Shown here piece by piece: positions 9,560 through 18,562 of a stretch of DNA of 64,000 nt. Below the pieces are notes generated by a model, which saw only the letters and a program-made list of their open reading frames with translations, was not told the origin of the DNA and did not search any database. Made by a program: the position numbers and the translations under genes. Numbering within the stretch: position 1 is the first letter of the stretch; every line of letters starts with the position of its first letter. The stretch comes from Clostridia bacterium (GTDB taxonomy: Bacteria; Bacillota; Clostridia; Christensenellales; Borkfalkiaceae). The stretch spans positions 62,001 to 126,000 of the forward strand of contig JAFTTJ010000020.1 of the NCBI GenBank assembly GCA_017466825.1, read 5' to 3'.

Positions 9560-10196
9560 GCTTACTTTAAGATTAAAAACCTTACTTGACGAACTTTCGC
9601 CCTGTCAAACTTTTGCCGACGTCGGTTGCGATCACGGCTATATCGCCGAAAATATGTTAAAGTCGGGCAAATGCGAATTTGCTTACGTTACCGACGTTTC
9701 CCCAGTCTGTCTTCAAAAGGCGGTTGATCTACTTTCAAGCGAATATAAAGGTAGGTTTAAAGGTATCGTTTGCGACGGGCTTCAAGGCGTGCCAAAGGTC
9801 GACCAAGCGCTTATCGCAGGCATGGGTGGAGAACTTATTTGCGACATTTTATCCCGCGCGGATTTCTTGCCTGAAAGGATAGTCCTGCAACCTATGAAAA
9901 ATGCGGAAAAGGTTAGAGAAAAAGCAGTTAAGTCGGGCTATAAGTTGATTAAAGACTATACTTTCGTTGACGAAAAGTTTTACGACGTAATCGTTTGCGA
10001 AAGGGGAAAAGACAGTTATACTCAAGACGAACTCACCTTTGGTAGGGATAATTTGCGGTATAAAAACCCAGCCTTTCGTCAAGTAATTGAAAAGAAGATT
10101 CAAGTGCTAAAAACCGCCTTGCCAAACATGACTGAAATCGACTCGGCTACGGCGAAAAAACAAATTGAAAAATATACGGAAATATTAAATAAATGA
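9552..10196 (+). CDS. trmK: tRNA (adenine(22)-N1)-methyltransferase TrmK
   Basis: TrmK uses S-adenosylmethionine to methylate N1 of A22 in bacterial tRNAs. The 214-residue protein has the Rossmann SAM motif [13 protein letters not shown] near residue 20 and the family segment [11 protein letters not shown], followed by a helical C-terminal domain. Its location right after rpoD and before nif3 is the B. subtilis order (sigA-trmK-yqfO). It starts with TTG at 9552, overlapping the last codons of rpoD by eight bases, which suggests translational coupling; no ATG or GTG lies near the expected N-terminus. Confidence 0.92.
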   Translation: MSKLTLRLKTLLDELSPCQTFADVGCDHGYIAENMLKSGKCEFAYVTDVSPVCLQKAVDLLSSEYKGRFKGIVCDGLQGVPKVDQALIAGMGGELICDILSRADFLPERIVLQPMKNAEKVREKAVKSGYKLIKDYTFVDEKFYDVIVCERGKDSYTQDELTFGRDNLRYKNPAFRQVIEKKIQVLKTALPNMTEIDSATAKKQIEKYTEILNK

Positions 10197-10966
10197 TAAA
10201 TTGTAAAACACTTTTTGAAAGACTTGAAGATTTTGCGCCCGTTAGTCTATCCGACAAACTTTGCGAAATCGACGGGCACTACGACAATAGCGGAATAATT
10301 TTAGATTGTCAAAATCAAACGGATAAAATTCTATTTTGTCTTGACTTGACGGGTAAGAGCGTAGAATACGCTATTGAAAAGGGTTGTGGAATAATCGTTA
10401 CCCATCACCCCGCAATCTACCGCCCGATTAAAAATCTTAAAGGCGAAAATCCCGTGCTTAAATGCGCTTTAAACGGCGTTTCGGTAATTTCAATGCACCT
10501 TAATTTCGACAGCGCAAAAACGGGTATCGACTATTGGCTTTCGCAGGGCTTAGGCGGTTACGCTCAAAAGATTTTAACTTCGCTAGGGGATGGAACGGGT
10601 TACGGAAGAGTTGCTCAAATCTCTTCGACCGTAGAAAAAATCGCCCAAAGTTATAAAAAAGAGTTCAATACTCAAAAGGTTTTCCTTTACGGAGACGAGC
10701 AAAAACCCGTCAAAAAAATCGCTTCTTTTTGCGGAGCGGGTTTTGGCGACGGTGAAATAGGCGTTTGCCTTGCCGAAGGGGTGGATATGGTCGTTTCGGC
10801 GGATATCCCCCACCACGTTTTAATTTCGGCTATCGAAAGCGGGCTTGCCGTTTTATCGTGCACCCACTATTCTACCGAGAACTACGGCATGAAAAAGATT
10901 GCCGACGAGTTTTCAAAACGATTAAATGAAAAAATATATTTCTTTGACGACGAAAGATTCGTTTGA
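10193..10966 (+). CDS. Nif3-like dinuclear metal-center protein
   Basis: This belongs to the Nif3/YqfO family, which is universally distributed, binds two metal ions and has no settled function (GTP cyclohydrolase I type 2 annotation is often given but is doubtful). Metal-ligand motifs include VTHHPAI, HLNFDSA and the C-terminal HYSTE segment. At 257 residues it lacks the PII-like central insertion of the longer (about 370) Bacillus YqfO form. The start overlaps the trmK stop (ATGA), pointing to coupled translation. Confidence 0.9.
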   Translation: MINCKTLFERLEDFAPVSLSDKLCEIDGHYDNSGIILDCQNQTDKILFCLDLTGKSVEYAIEKGCGIIVTHHPAIYRPIKNLKGENPVLKCALNGVSVISMHLNFDSAKTGIDYWLSQGLGGYAQKILTSLGDGTGYGRVAQISSTVEKIAQSYKKEFNTQKVFLYGDEQKPVKKIASFCGAGFGDGEIGVCLAEGVDMVVSADIPHHVLISAIESGLAVLSCTHYSTENYGMKKIADEFSKRLNEKIYFFDDERFV

Positions 10967-10984
10967 TGAGAAAGGAGTTGTAAT

Positions 10985-11683
10985 ATGATAAAGAGTTTAC
11001 TTGAATACCAAACTATAGACGCTCAACTTCGTGAAATCGAAGTTAGCATTTCAAAGAGCGACGAAAGAAAAAAGGCTCACGCTGCTAACAACTTTTTAAA
11101 AGGCGTTAACGACAGTATAGCAAAACTCGAACAAAGAGCGGAAGATTTAGTTTCAAAACACGCTCAAGCCCTTAAAACTTACGAAAAACTTGCCGAAGAA
11201 ATTAAGGAATACGACGGCGTTGCGGATATGGATGAAGATCATCTTTCCTACGTAAAGAAAAAGGCGCAAGAACTCACCGAAGAAATCAACGGCTTAACCG
11301 CCCATATCGACCAAATTACAAAGGAAATCGAAGGGGTTTTAAAAGAGTTCGCCCAACTCAAAGCGGACACTAAAAAGGCAAAGGCTCAATACGCCGAATT
11401 TAGACCTAAGTACGATGCGCTCAAAGAGTCTAAAAAGCCTGAAATGGACGCTATAAAGAAAAAACTCGTCGCTCTCGAAAAGAAAATCGACGCCGAGATT
11501 TTGGAAAAATATAAACAGCGCAGACAGGATAAAATTTTCCCCGTCTTAAACGAGGCGAGTGAAATTTCAAAACACGCTTATTGCCGTTGCGGTACGGAAC
11601 TTTCGCTAACCGCCTATAACGGATTAAAGGGTGGTAACATAGTAGAATGCGAGAGTTGTCATAGACTCTTATATTTACCATAA
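10985..11683 (+). CDS. Coiled-coil protein with a C-terminal zinc ribbon
   Basis: The first 190 residues are a long charged coiled coil and the last 35 form a zinc ribbon with CRC...CESC spacing (residues about 200-225). Proteins of this architecture (DUF164/C4-type zinc ribbon) follow nif3 in many Firmicutes and Actinobacteria and are thought to bind nucleic acid or ribosomal factors; some actinobacterial members have been called peptidoglycan or division related, so the role is unsettled. A strong AAAGGAG site precedes the ATG. It ends the dgt-rpoD operon. Confidence 0.85.
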   Translation: MIKSLLEYQTIDAQLREIEVSISKSDERKKAHAANNFLKGVNDSIAKLEQRAEDLVSKHAQALKTYEKLAEEIKEYDGVADMDEDHLSYVKKKAQELTEEINGLTAHIDQITKEIEGVLKEFAQLKADTKKAKAQYAEFRPKYDALKESKKPEMDAIKKKLVALEKKIDAEILEKYKQRRQDKIFPVLNEASEISKHAYCRCGTELSLTAYNGLKGGNIVECESCHRLLYLP

Positions 11684-11736
11684 ACGGCTCTATAAGTCGA
11701 TTAACACGCATTTTTAATATTAAAACAAAGTAATTC

Positions 11737-11770
11737 GGCTCTACTACAAGTCGTAGTAGAGCCTTATTTA
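11737..11770 (+). terminator. Stem-loop in the leader of the MFS transporter gene
   Basis: GGCTCTACTAC (11737-11747) pairs perfectly with GTAGTAGAGCC (11753-11763) over a 5-base loop and is followed by TTATTT. It fits an intrinsic terminator for the preceding operon, but it lies 22 bases before the MFS start with no promoter between, so it would also sit in the MFS leader as an attenuator. Confidence 0.7.
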
Positions 11771-11784
11771 AAAGAGAAGGGAAA

Positions 11785-13563
11785 ATGAAACTTAATTACA
11801 AAAGAACGATTTTAGTAGGATTTGCGTTTTTCTTAATTTGCGCCTTTTGGCAAGCGTACGACAGTATCGTGCCTATGATGCTCGTAAACAAATTTGGTTT
11901 GTCGCAATCGATATCGGGCATAGTAATGTCAATCGATAATATAATAGCGGTATTTTTGTTACCGCTCTTTGGCGCTCTTTCTGATAAAACGGACACCAAG
12001 CACGGCAGGAGAACGCCGTATATAGTAATAGGAACGATAGTCGCCGTACTTGCCTTTTTCGGTCTTACTTTTGCGGACAACGCTCAACTTACCGCAATGC
12101 AAGCAACCGAAGGCGCCTCCTTTTACGAGCAAGTCTTTGAAGGCGATTACAAAATTGTAAACGCCGAATATAATTCATTTACCAATAAAGACGTGCCCGA
12201 AAAGTACGGCGTTAAAGATTACGCTTCAAAAATCGTAAAAGGCAAGGCGTATACTGACCTTACTGAGATTGAAAAAGAAGAAGTAAAGTCTTGGTATAAG
12301 TCGATTAACGCAGAATATTTGCAAGATCACTCAAAACCGGAAACCGTTTACGCCTACGTTGACGGCGTTTATAAAACGGTTGAAAATATTGACGGCAAGT
12401 ACTATTATTTAGACGGCGCAAACAAAGTTGAGATTGAAAAATTCGACACTCGCAACGCCTATACCAATTTAGTAACCCCCGCAATTAGCGGTTTCGCATT
12501 GCAAAAAACACTTCAAAATCCCACGCCGCTAATACTGTTTATCGTATTGCTTTTAGTAACCCTACTTGCAATGGCAACCTTCCGTTCGCCCGCGGTTGCG
12601 CTCATGCCCGACGTAACCGTAAAACCCTTGCGCTCGCAGGCAAACGCAATCATAAACTTACTCGGCACGGCGGGCGGTATGCTCGTTTTGGTGCTCGGCA
12701 TAGTCTTTGGCACGGGCAAGGCATTTAATCAGCACATGTCTTATACTTGGTTCGTGCTTGCGGTATGCGCGCTAATGGTTGTTGGGCTCATAATCTTTAT
12801 CCTTACCGTAAAGGAAAAACTTTGGGCGGACGAAATGCAAAAGCAATCGGCTCTAATTACCGACGTCGACGCCGACGATCCCGAAAATTTATCGGGTGAT
12901 AAAAAACTTTCCAAATCTGAATTTACAAGTTTAATTTTGATTTTGGCGTCGGTTGCCCTTTGGTATATTGCGTACAACGCCGTCACTTCAAAGTATTCGC
13001 TCTACGCGACTAACGTTTTACATAAAGATTACAACACGACGCTTTTGCTCGCTCAAGCGGCGGCGATCGTGGCGTACGTGCCCGTTGGACTTCTCGCTAA
13101 AAAAATTGGCAGAAAAGCCAGTATTTTAATCGGCGTTACAATGCTTACCGTAGCCTTTGGCGGAGCGACTTTCATGGATGCAAACTCGCCTTCGATAGTC
13201 GTAGATATTCTATTTATCTTAGCGGGGCTCGGTTGGGCAACGATAAACGTAAACTCCTTCCCGATGGTAGTTGAACTCGCCAGCGGTAGTAACGTCGGCA
13301 AATACACGGGTTATTATTACACGGCAAGTATGGCGGCGCAAATTTTAACCCCCATTTTGTCGGGTGTAATAATGGATATCGTCGGCAATATGAGTCCGCT
13401 TTTCTATTACGCAACCTTTTTCTCGGCGCTCGCTTTCGTAACTATGCTATTCGTAAAGCACGGCGATAGCGAAAAATTGGCGGACAAAAAAGTCGAAGAG
13501 ACTAACGGCGACAATGAAAATTCTGCGGAAGAAGTCGAAAATCAAATTAAAACTGAAGAATAA
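11785..13563 (+). CDS. MFS transporter (SLC45/GPH-like) with a large extracytoplasmic insert
   Basis: This is a 592-residue polytopic membrane protein. The N-terminal part resembles sugar/proton symporters of the SLC45-like group of the major facilitator superfamily: helix 1 with FWQAYDS, then a loop GALSDKTDTKHGRRTPYI typical of the MFS helix 2-3 motif A. Between about residues 97 and 240 lies a soluble, charged, Tyr-rich stretch, where the family normally has a short loop; helices resume at PTPLILFIVLLL. Remaining helices are normal and the tail is acidic. The substrate is not determinable; a sugar is plausible. AGAAGGG provides the ribosome binding site. Its stop touches the convergent spmB stop. 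Confidence 0.82.
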   Translation: MKLNYKRTILVGFAFFLICAFWQAYDSIVPMMLVNKFGLSQSISGIVMSIDNIIAVFLLPLFGALSDKTDTKHGRRTPYIVIGTIVAVLAFFGLTFADNAQLTAMQATEGASFYEQVFEGDYKIVNAEYNSFTNKDVPEKYGVKDYASKIVKGKAYTDLTEIEKEEVKSWYKSINAEYLQDHSKPETVYAYVDGVYKTVENIDGKYYYLDGANKVEIEKFDTRNAYTNLVTPAISGFALQKTLQNPTPLILFIVLLLVTLLAMATFRSPAVALMPDVTVKPLRSQANAIINLLGTAGGMLVLVLGIVFGTGKAFNQHMSYTWFVLAVCALMVVGLIIFILTVKEKLWADEMQKQSALITDVDADDPENLSGDKKLSKSEFTSLILILASVALWYIAYNAVTSKYSLYATNVLHKDYNTTLLLAQAAAIVAYVPVGLLAKKIGRKASILIGVTMLTVAFGGATFMDANSPSIVVDILFILAGLGWATINVNSFPMVVELASGSNVGKYTGYYYTASMAAQILTPILSGVIMDIVGNMSPLFYYATFFSALAFVTMLFVKHGDSEKLADKKVEETNGDNENSAEEVENQIKTEE

Positions 13564-14076
13564 TTAAATAAATTTGCAAATCAAACAAGCAAAAACGGTA
13601 GAAATTAAGGTTGATGCAATCGATATCAAAATCGGGCGCGTCAGCCTTTTTTCTTTGCTTTTTGAAAAATACACCGCCGAAACGTAAAATATCGTTTCGG
13701 ACGAGCCGAAAACGGCGCAAGCGCATCTCGAAACGTAGGAATCAACGCCAAAATCAGTAAAAATTTGCGTTAAAATTGCAAGGCTACCGCTACCCGAAAA
13801 GGGTTTAAGCAGTACGAGTGGCGCAATCTCGGGCGGTATTCCCAAAAGTTTTAAAATAGGGGTTATGAGATTGATAATAAACTGCGAAATACCGCTTTGG
13901 GTAAACAATTCGGTAAAAACGAAAACGGTTACAAGGTAGGGTAAAATGCTAAAAACCGTTTCAAGCCCCTTGCTTGCGCCAACTGCGAATCCGTCGTAAA
14001 CCTTAACTTTTTTAAAGGTTGCATACACAAATAAAGATAATAGCAATAAAGGTAAAATCAAGGATAAAAACTTCAT
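13564..14076 (-). CDS. spmB: Spore maturation protein B
   Basis: SpmB and SpmA are integral membrane proteins needed for full dehydration of the spore core and heat resistance; they belong to the nucleoside-transporter-gate fold family. This 170-residue protein has about five hydrophobic segments and the family pattern PEIAPLVLLKPFSGSGSLA. Its start overlaps the spmA stop by four bases, the standard spmA-spmB pair. The stop codon abuts that of the MFS gene with no intergenic bases. Its presence supports a spore-forming host. Confidence 0.93.
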   Translation of the reverse strand: MKFLSLILPLLLLSLFVYATFKKVKVYDGFAVGASKGLETVFSILPYLVTVFVFTELFTQSGISQFIINLITPILKLLGIPPEIAPLVLLKPFSGSGSLAILTQIFTDFGVDSYVSRCACAVFGSSETIFYVSAVYFSKSKEKRLTRPILISIASTLISTVFACLICKFI

Positions 14077-14630
14077 TTTTTGCTAGTCCTTTTATTCGTT
14101 ATAATACATAGCGTAACGCCGATTAAAGTTGAAAACGCAGTTGCTAAAAGGCTGGGCAAAAATATATCGAAAGGGGAAGTTGAATTAAAAGTTTGTCTAA
14201 GCGCAACGACCGTCGTAGGCAAAATTTGTATGCTAGTCGCCGCTAAAACGAATAGTAAACACGCCCCGTCGTGGTTGCCGCTATCAGTCAGTTTTTGGGT
14301 TGCTAAAATGCCGAGCGGTGTTGCAATACCGCCCATTCCTAACAAATTTGCGCTCAAATTTACCGAAATATCCCTTTGTAAATTTTCGTCGTTCGTTTTA
14401 AAAAGTCGTTTTACGAGCGGTTTTAGAAGTTTTGATAGTTTTTGGGTAAGCCCCGCGTCTTCGGCAACTTGTAAAATTCCCGACCAAACTGAGTACACCG
14501 CAAGCAAATTTATGGCAAGCGCTACGCCCTTACTGCCACCGCTCAAAATTGCCGATAGAGCGCCGTCGGGATTAAAATAGGTAAAAATTATTAGCGATAT
14601 GATAAAAACGATTGAAAAAATTGCATTCAT
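14073..14630 (-). CDS. spmA: Spore maturation protein A
   Basis: This 185-residue membrane protein is the partner of SpmB, with the motifs NPDGALSAILSGGSKGV near the N-terminus and NLLGMGGIATPLGI in the middle, both typical of the family. It would act in the mother-cell or forespore membrane during spore core dehydration. The ATG at 14630 (minus strand) faces the metG promoter, so the two operons diverge from about 100 bases. A sporulation-sigma promoter would be expected but I could not define one. Confidence 0.93.
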   Translation of the reverse strand: MNAIFSIVFIISLIIFTYFNPDGALSAILSGGSKGVALAINLLAVYSVWSGILQVAEDAGLTQKLSKLLKPLVKRLFKTNDENLQRDISVNLSANLLGMGGIATPLGILATQKLTDSGNHDGACLLFVLAATSIQILPTTVVALRQTFNSTSPFDIFLPSLLATAFSTLIGVTLCIITNKRTSKK

Positions 14631-14664
14631 ATTTTAAGTTATGTCTAAAAATGCTCATTTATGT

Positions 14665-14693
14665 TTTACTTTTTTAAGGTTTTATTGTATAAT
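14665..14693 (+). promoter_or_regulatory. Sigma-A-type promoter for metG
   Basis: TTTACT (14665-14670) and a perfect TATAAT (14688-14693) are 17 bases apart, 40 bases before the metG start. No T-box or SAM-riboswitch leader fits in the short space. Confidence 0.7.
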
Positions 14694-14732
14694 AAATACA
14701 ATAAATTTACATTTCCTTGACAGGAGAAGATT

Positions 14733-16667
14733 ATGAAAGAAAAATACTATATTACCACGGCTATAGCCTACACGTCTTCAAAACCCCATATCGGCAACAC
14801 TTACGAAGCAATTTTAGCCGACGCAATGGCAAGATTTAAAAGAAGGCAGGGCTACGACGTCTTTTTCCAAACGGGTACTGACGAGCACGGTCAAAAAATT
14901 GAAGAAAAGGCAAAACTTGCAGGCAAAACGCCCAAGCAATACGTCGACGAAGTGTCTAGCGTCATTAAAGACGTTTGGAATACTATGGACGTATCTTACG
15001 ACAAGTTTATAAGGACTACCGACGAAGATCACGAAAAGCAAGTCCAAAAAATCTTCAAAAAATTCTACGAGCAAGGCGATATTTACAAAGGCGCGTACGA
15101 AGGTTGGTACTGCACCCCCTGCGAGTCTTTTTGGACGGAGAGTCAATTAGTTGACGGCAAGTGTCCCGACTGCGGTAGAGAAGTCAAAAAAGCCCATGAA
15201 GAAGCCTACTTTTTCAAAATGAGCAAGTACGCTCAAAGGCTTATCGACCATATAAATCAAAACCCCGACTTTATCGTTCCCGTTTCAAGAAAAAACGAAA
15301 TGATGAACAATTTCCTTCTTCCCGGTCTTCAAGACTTGTGCGTTTCAAGGACGTCGTTTAAGTGGGGTATTCCCGTTGATTTTGACAGTAAACACGTGGT
15401 CTACGTTTGGCTTGACGCGCTCACCAACTATATTACGGGTATCGGTTTCGACGCCGACGGCAACCACGGCGACCTTTACAAAAAATTGTGGCCGGCGGAC
15501 GTGCACGTTATCGGCAAGGATATCATAAGATTCCACACTATCTATTGGCCTATTTTCCTTATGGCAATGGGCGAGCCGTTGCCAAAACAAGTTTTTGGCC
15601 ATCCGTGGCTTTTGCAAGAAGGTGGAAAGATGTCCAAGTCCAAAGGCAACGTTCTCTACGCGGACGATTTAACTTCGGTTTTCGGCGTAGATGCGGTTAG
15701 ATATTACGTTTTAGAAGGCATGCCCTTTGATAACGACGGGCTCGTTTCTTGGGCTATGATGACTGAAAAAATCAATGCGGAACTCGCAAACGTCTACGGT
15801 AATTTAGTCAAGAGAACTATCTCTATGTCCAATAAATATTTCGGTGGCGTAGTCGAGAGAAGCGGTGTCGTTGAAGACGTCGATGAAGACCTTAAAAACC
15901 TTGCAAAATCGACTTATACGAAGGTTTGCGCTAGTATGGACGATTGTAAAATATCCGACGCAATAGGTCGCGTATTCACTCTTCTTCGCAGGGCAAACAA
16001 ATACATTGACGAAACCGCGCCTTGGGTACTTGCAAAGACGGAAGAAACTTTGCCAAGACTTAAAGAAGTTATGTATAACTTAACTGAAGTTATCACTATG
16101 TGCGCAAGCATGCTCGAACCCTTTATGCCAAGGACTAGCGCCGAAGTTTTAGCGGAATTAAACACTCAAATTAGAGATTACGATAAACTCGGCGAATTTG
16201 GGCTTTACCCCGATAAAACCGTCGTAACGAGCGATCCTAAGGTTATTTTTGCAAGACTCGACGTAAACGAAGTTTTGAAAAAAGCCGAAGAAATCGCCAA
16301 AAAATATGCGCCAAAGGAGACTAAACAAGTGGAAAAATTACCCGAAATAACCATTGACGAATTTGCAAAAGTTCAACTTAAAACGGCAGTCGTAACTGCG
16401 TGTGAAAAAATTGCAAAGTCTAAAAAATTATTAAAAGTAACGTTAAAAGTAGGCGACGAAGAAAGAATAGTTGCTAGCGGACTTGCCGAGTACTATACCC
16501 CCGAAGAAATGGTAGGCAAAAAGGTCGTTTTCGTCTACAACTTAAAGCCTGCAAAACTCTGTGGTGTTGAAAGCCAAGGCATGATTTTGTGCGCTGAAAA
16601 AGACGGAAAGGTTAAACTTATCGCCCCCGAAGATCCGTCTCTTCCCGACGGAGCAGACGTCGGCTAA
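14733..16667 (+). CDS. metG: Methionyl-tRNA synthetase with C-terminal tRNA-binding domain
   Basis: MetRS charges tRNA-Met with methionine. The 644-residue protein has the class I HIGH-type motif PHIGNTY near residue 20, a zinc knuckle with CTPC...CPDC (about 126-146), the KMSKS loop at about 299-303, an anticodon-binding helical domain and a C-terminal OB-fold tRNA-binding/dimerisation domain from about residue 538. This is the MetG2/Bacillus architecture. It heads the operon metG-tatD-rsmA. The ATG follows CAGGAG at a good distance. Confidence 0.97.
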   Translation: MKEKYYITTAIAYTSSKPHIGNTYEAILADAMARFKRRQGYDVFFQTGTDEHGQKIEEKAKLAGKTPKQYVDEVSSVIKDVWNTMDVSYDKFIRTTDEDHEKQVQKIFKKFYEQGDIYKGAYEGWYCTPCESFWTESQLVDGKCPDCGREVKKAHEEAYFFKMSKYAQRLIDHINQNPDFIVPVSRKNEMMNNFLLPGLQDLCVSRTSFKWGIPVDFDSKHVVYVWLDALTNYITGIGFDADGNHGDLYKKLWPADVHVIGKDIIRFHTIYWPIFLMAMGEPLPKQVFGHPWLLQEGGKMSKSKGNVLYADDLTSVFGVDAVRYYVLEGMPFDNDGLVSWAMMTEKINAELANVYGNLVKRTISMSNKYFGGVVERSGVVEDVDEDLKNLAKSTYTKVCASMDDCKISDAIGRVFTLLRRANKYIDETAPWVLAKTEETLPRLKEVMYNLTEVITMCASMLEPFMPRTSAEVLAELNTQIRDYDKLGEFGLYPDKTVVTSDPKVIFARLDVNEVLKKAEEIAKKYAPKETKQVEKLPEITIDEFAKVQLKTAVVTACEKIAKSKKLLKVTLKVGDEERIVASGLAEYYTPEEMVGKKVVFVYNLKPAKLCGVESQGMILCAEKDGKVKLIAPEDPSLPDGADVG

Positions 16668-17431
16668 TGTATATCGACGTCCACGCTCACCTTGCCGATT
16701 CAAAGTATGGTGGGCAAATTGAAAAACTAGTCGAAGCCTATCAAAGCGCAGGCGTTGGACTCGTAATCAACTCGGGTTACGATATTCCGTCGTCAATTGC
16801 GGTTAAAGAGCAAAGCGAGCGCTATTGCGATATGTTCTTTTCGGCAGGAGTTCATCCCGACGAAGCAAAAACACTCGATAATCAATCTATAGACCAACTT
16901 ATTAGCCTTGCAAGTCACAAAAAATGCCTTGCGGTAGGCGAGATAGGGTTTGACTTTTACTGGAACAAATCAACCGAGCAAGAGCAAATTTACGCCTTTG
17001 AAAAGCAAATGGAAATTGCCGATCATTTAAAACGGCCTTTCGTCGTTCACTCAAGGGACGCAAGCGCAAAAACGGTCGCTTTTTTAAAGGACAGAAAGAG
17101 TTTGCTAAAACACGGGTTTTTGATGCATTGTTTTAGCGAGAACGCTGAAACTGCAAAGGTTTATCAAGATTTAGGCGGATATTTTTCCTTTGGCGGAGTT
17201 ATCACTTTTAAGAACGCCAAAAAGGACGAAATAATTAAGTCTATTTCAAAAGATAGGCTCTTAACCGAAACGGACGCGCCGTATTTAACGCCTCACCCTT
17301 ATAGGGGGCAGGTGAACGATTCGTCTAAGGTAGTTTTCGTCGCCGACAAAATGGCGGAAATTTTAGGGTTTGAAAAAGAGCAAATGCAGGATATAATTCG
17401 CTCAAACGCAAAGGCGCTTTTCGGCGTGTAA
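16667..17431 (+). CDS. tatD: TatD family metal-dependent hydrolase
   Basis: TatD proteins are TIM-barrel amidohydrolase-fold nucleases (3'-5' exonuclease activity reported for E. coli TatD). This 254-residue member has the metal ligands in DVHAHL, GEIGFDFYW, HSRDA and TETDAPY. Its start shares the A of the metG stop (TAATG), so translation is coupled. Neighbours metG and rsmA match the B. subtilis metS-yabD-...-ksgA order. Confidence 0.94.
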   Translation: MYIDVHAHLADSKYGGQIEKLVEAYQSAGVGLVINSGYDIPSSIAVKEQSERYCDMFFSAGVHPDEAKTLDNQSIDQLISLASHKKCLAVGEIGFDFYWNKSTEQEQIYAFEKQMEIADHLKRPFVVHSRDASAKTVAFLKDRKSLLKHGFLMHCFSENAETAKVYQDLGGYFSFGGVITFKNAKKDEIIKSISKDRLLTETDAPYLTPHPYRGQVNDSSKVVFVADKMAEILGFEKEQMQDIIRSNAKALFGV

Positions 17432-17486
17432 TTACAACTCAAATTTAAGTCGGTTTTGACGACTAGTAAAAACGGTAGGTGCTAAA

Positions 17487-18326
17487 ATGCAACTTAAAGA
17501 AGTTCTTATAAAAAACGGATTTCATTTTAATAAAAGGTTTGGGCAAAACTTTTTGACCGATACCAATCTTTTGCGTTCTATCGTCGACAAGGCGGGCATT
17601 ACCGAAAAGGACGTTGTAGTTGAAATTGGCGTCGGTGGCGGAACGCTCACTAGAGTCATTGCCGAAAAAGCGAAAAGGGTTATCGGTTTTGAAATCGACC
17701 GCAATTTAGAGCCCGTTTTAAAGGAAACGCTTGCAGGGCTTAACAACGTCGAAATAATTTTTAAAGACGTAATGAAAATGCCGACCGAAGAGATTGAAAG
17801 TATGATAGGCGGTAGATTTTCGGTCGTTGCAAACCTGCCATATTACATAACGACACCAATTTTAATGAAGTTTATCGAAGAGAGCGATAAAGTAGACGGA
17901 ATAACCGTCACCGTGCAAGAAGAAGTTGCCGATAGGCTTTGCGCCAAAGCGGGCAGTAGTGAGTACGGCGCTATCACGGCTTCGGTCGACGCGGTAGGAA
18001 ACGCCGATAAAATTATGCGAATTGATAGAAAGATGTTCTATCCCGCGCCAAACGTCGATTCGGCAGTGGTTAAAATAACCATGATAAAGGATAAGTACCC
18101 CATAGAAAATCTCTCGGCTTATAAAGCGGGGGTAAGGTGCGCCTTTTTAAGTAGAAGAAAAACTCTCGTCAACAACTTAATGATGGCTTTTAAAACGGAC
18201 AGAAAAACGGCTGAACAAATAGTTTTAGCCGTAAAAGGCGACGTTTTAGTTAGGGGTGAAACTCTGACGACTGAAGATTTTGTCAGCCTTCAAAAAGAGA
18301 TTTTAAATCGTGGTTTAAAATTCTAA
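17487..18326 (+). CDS. rsmA: 16S rRNA (adenine(1518)-N6/adenine(1519)-N6)-dimethyltransferase
   Basis: RsmA/KsgA dimethylates two adjacent adenines in the 3' hairpin of 16S rRNA during small-subunit assembly. The 279-residue protein shows FGQNFL, the SAM motif EIGVGGGTLT and the catalytic NLPYYIT. RNase M5 (rnmV), which commonly lies between tatD and rsmA in Firmicutes, is absent here and only a 55-base gap is present. A terminator with an unusual repeat word follows. Confidence 0.96.
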   Translation: MQLKEVLIKNGFHFNKRFGQNFLTDTNLLRSIVDKAGITEKDVVVEIGVGGGTLTRVIAEKAKRVIGFEIDRNLEPVLKETLAGLNNVEIIFKDVMKMPTEEIESMIGGRFSVVANLPYYITTPILMKFIEESDKVDGITVTVQEEVADRLCAKAGSSEYGAITASVDAVGNADKIMRIDRKMFYPAPNVDSAVVKITMIKDKYPIENLSAYKAGVRCAFLSRRKTLVNNLMMAFKTDRKTAEQIVLAVKGDVLVRGETLTTEDFVSLQKEILNRGLKF

Positions 18327-18336
18327 AAACGCTAAT

Positions 18337-18380
18337 AAACGACTTATAGGGCAGTTTTTGCCGTGTGAGTCGTTTTTTAT
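18337..18380 (+). terminator. Intrinsic terminator after rsmA
   Basis: AAACGACT (18337-18344) pairs with AGTCGTTT (18368-18375), with inner GGCA/TGCC pairing, and is followed by TTTTAT. The left arm carries the repeated word CGACTTATA. A weaker second hairpin AAGATATT/AATATCTT with a following T-run lies at 18434-18472. Confidence 0.75.
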
Positions 18381-18485
18381 TTGCTCTTATAACGCCATTT
18401 TCTTAGCCTTTATTTTAGTTTTTTTCTTAGCGAAAGATATTATTTCAATTAAATATCTTCAACCTTTTTTTATTTATAATGAAAG

Positions 18486-18500
18486 GGTAAAATTTTTACC
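18486..18500. promoter_or_regulatory. Palindromic operator-like site upstream of the 18.6 kb gene
   Basis: GGTAAAATTTTTACC is a perfect 7+7 palindrome with one central base, located just upstream of the candidate promoter. It could be a regulator binding site; no specific regulator is implied. Confidence 0.35.
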
Positions 18501-18509
18501 AAGTACATT

Positions 18510-18537
18510 TTGACCGCCTTTTTGCATATATTAAAAT
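18510..18537 (+). promoter_or_regulatory. Candidate promoter with overlapping sigma-A and sporulation-sigma-like elements
   Basis: TTGACC (18510-18515) and TAAAAT (18532-18537) are 16 bases apart, a fair sigma-A fit. Overlapping it, CATATATTA (18525-18533) matches the CATANNNTA form of mother-cell sigma-K -10 elements. If the gene is a spore protein the second reading is attractive, but the -35 spacing is not ideal. Confidence 0.4.
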
Positions 18538-18562
18538 GAGAACTTAAAAAGGAGGTTAAGAT

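Noticed and set aside
14631..14732. T-box or SAM riboswitch before metG
   Set aside because: The space is about 100 bases, mostly taken by the promoter, and no specifier stem or antiterminator is seen.
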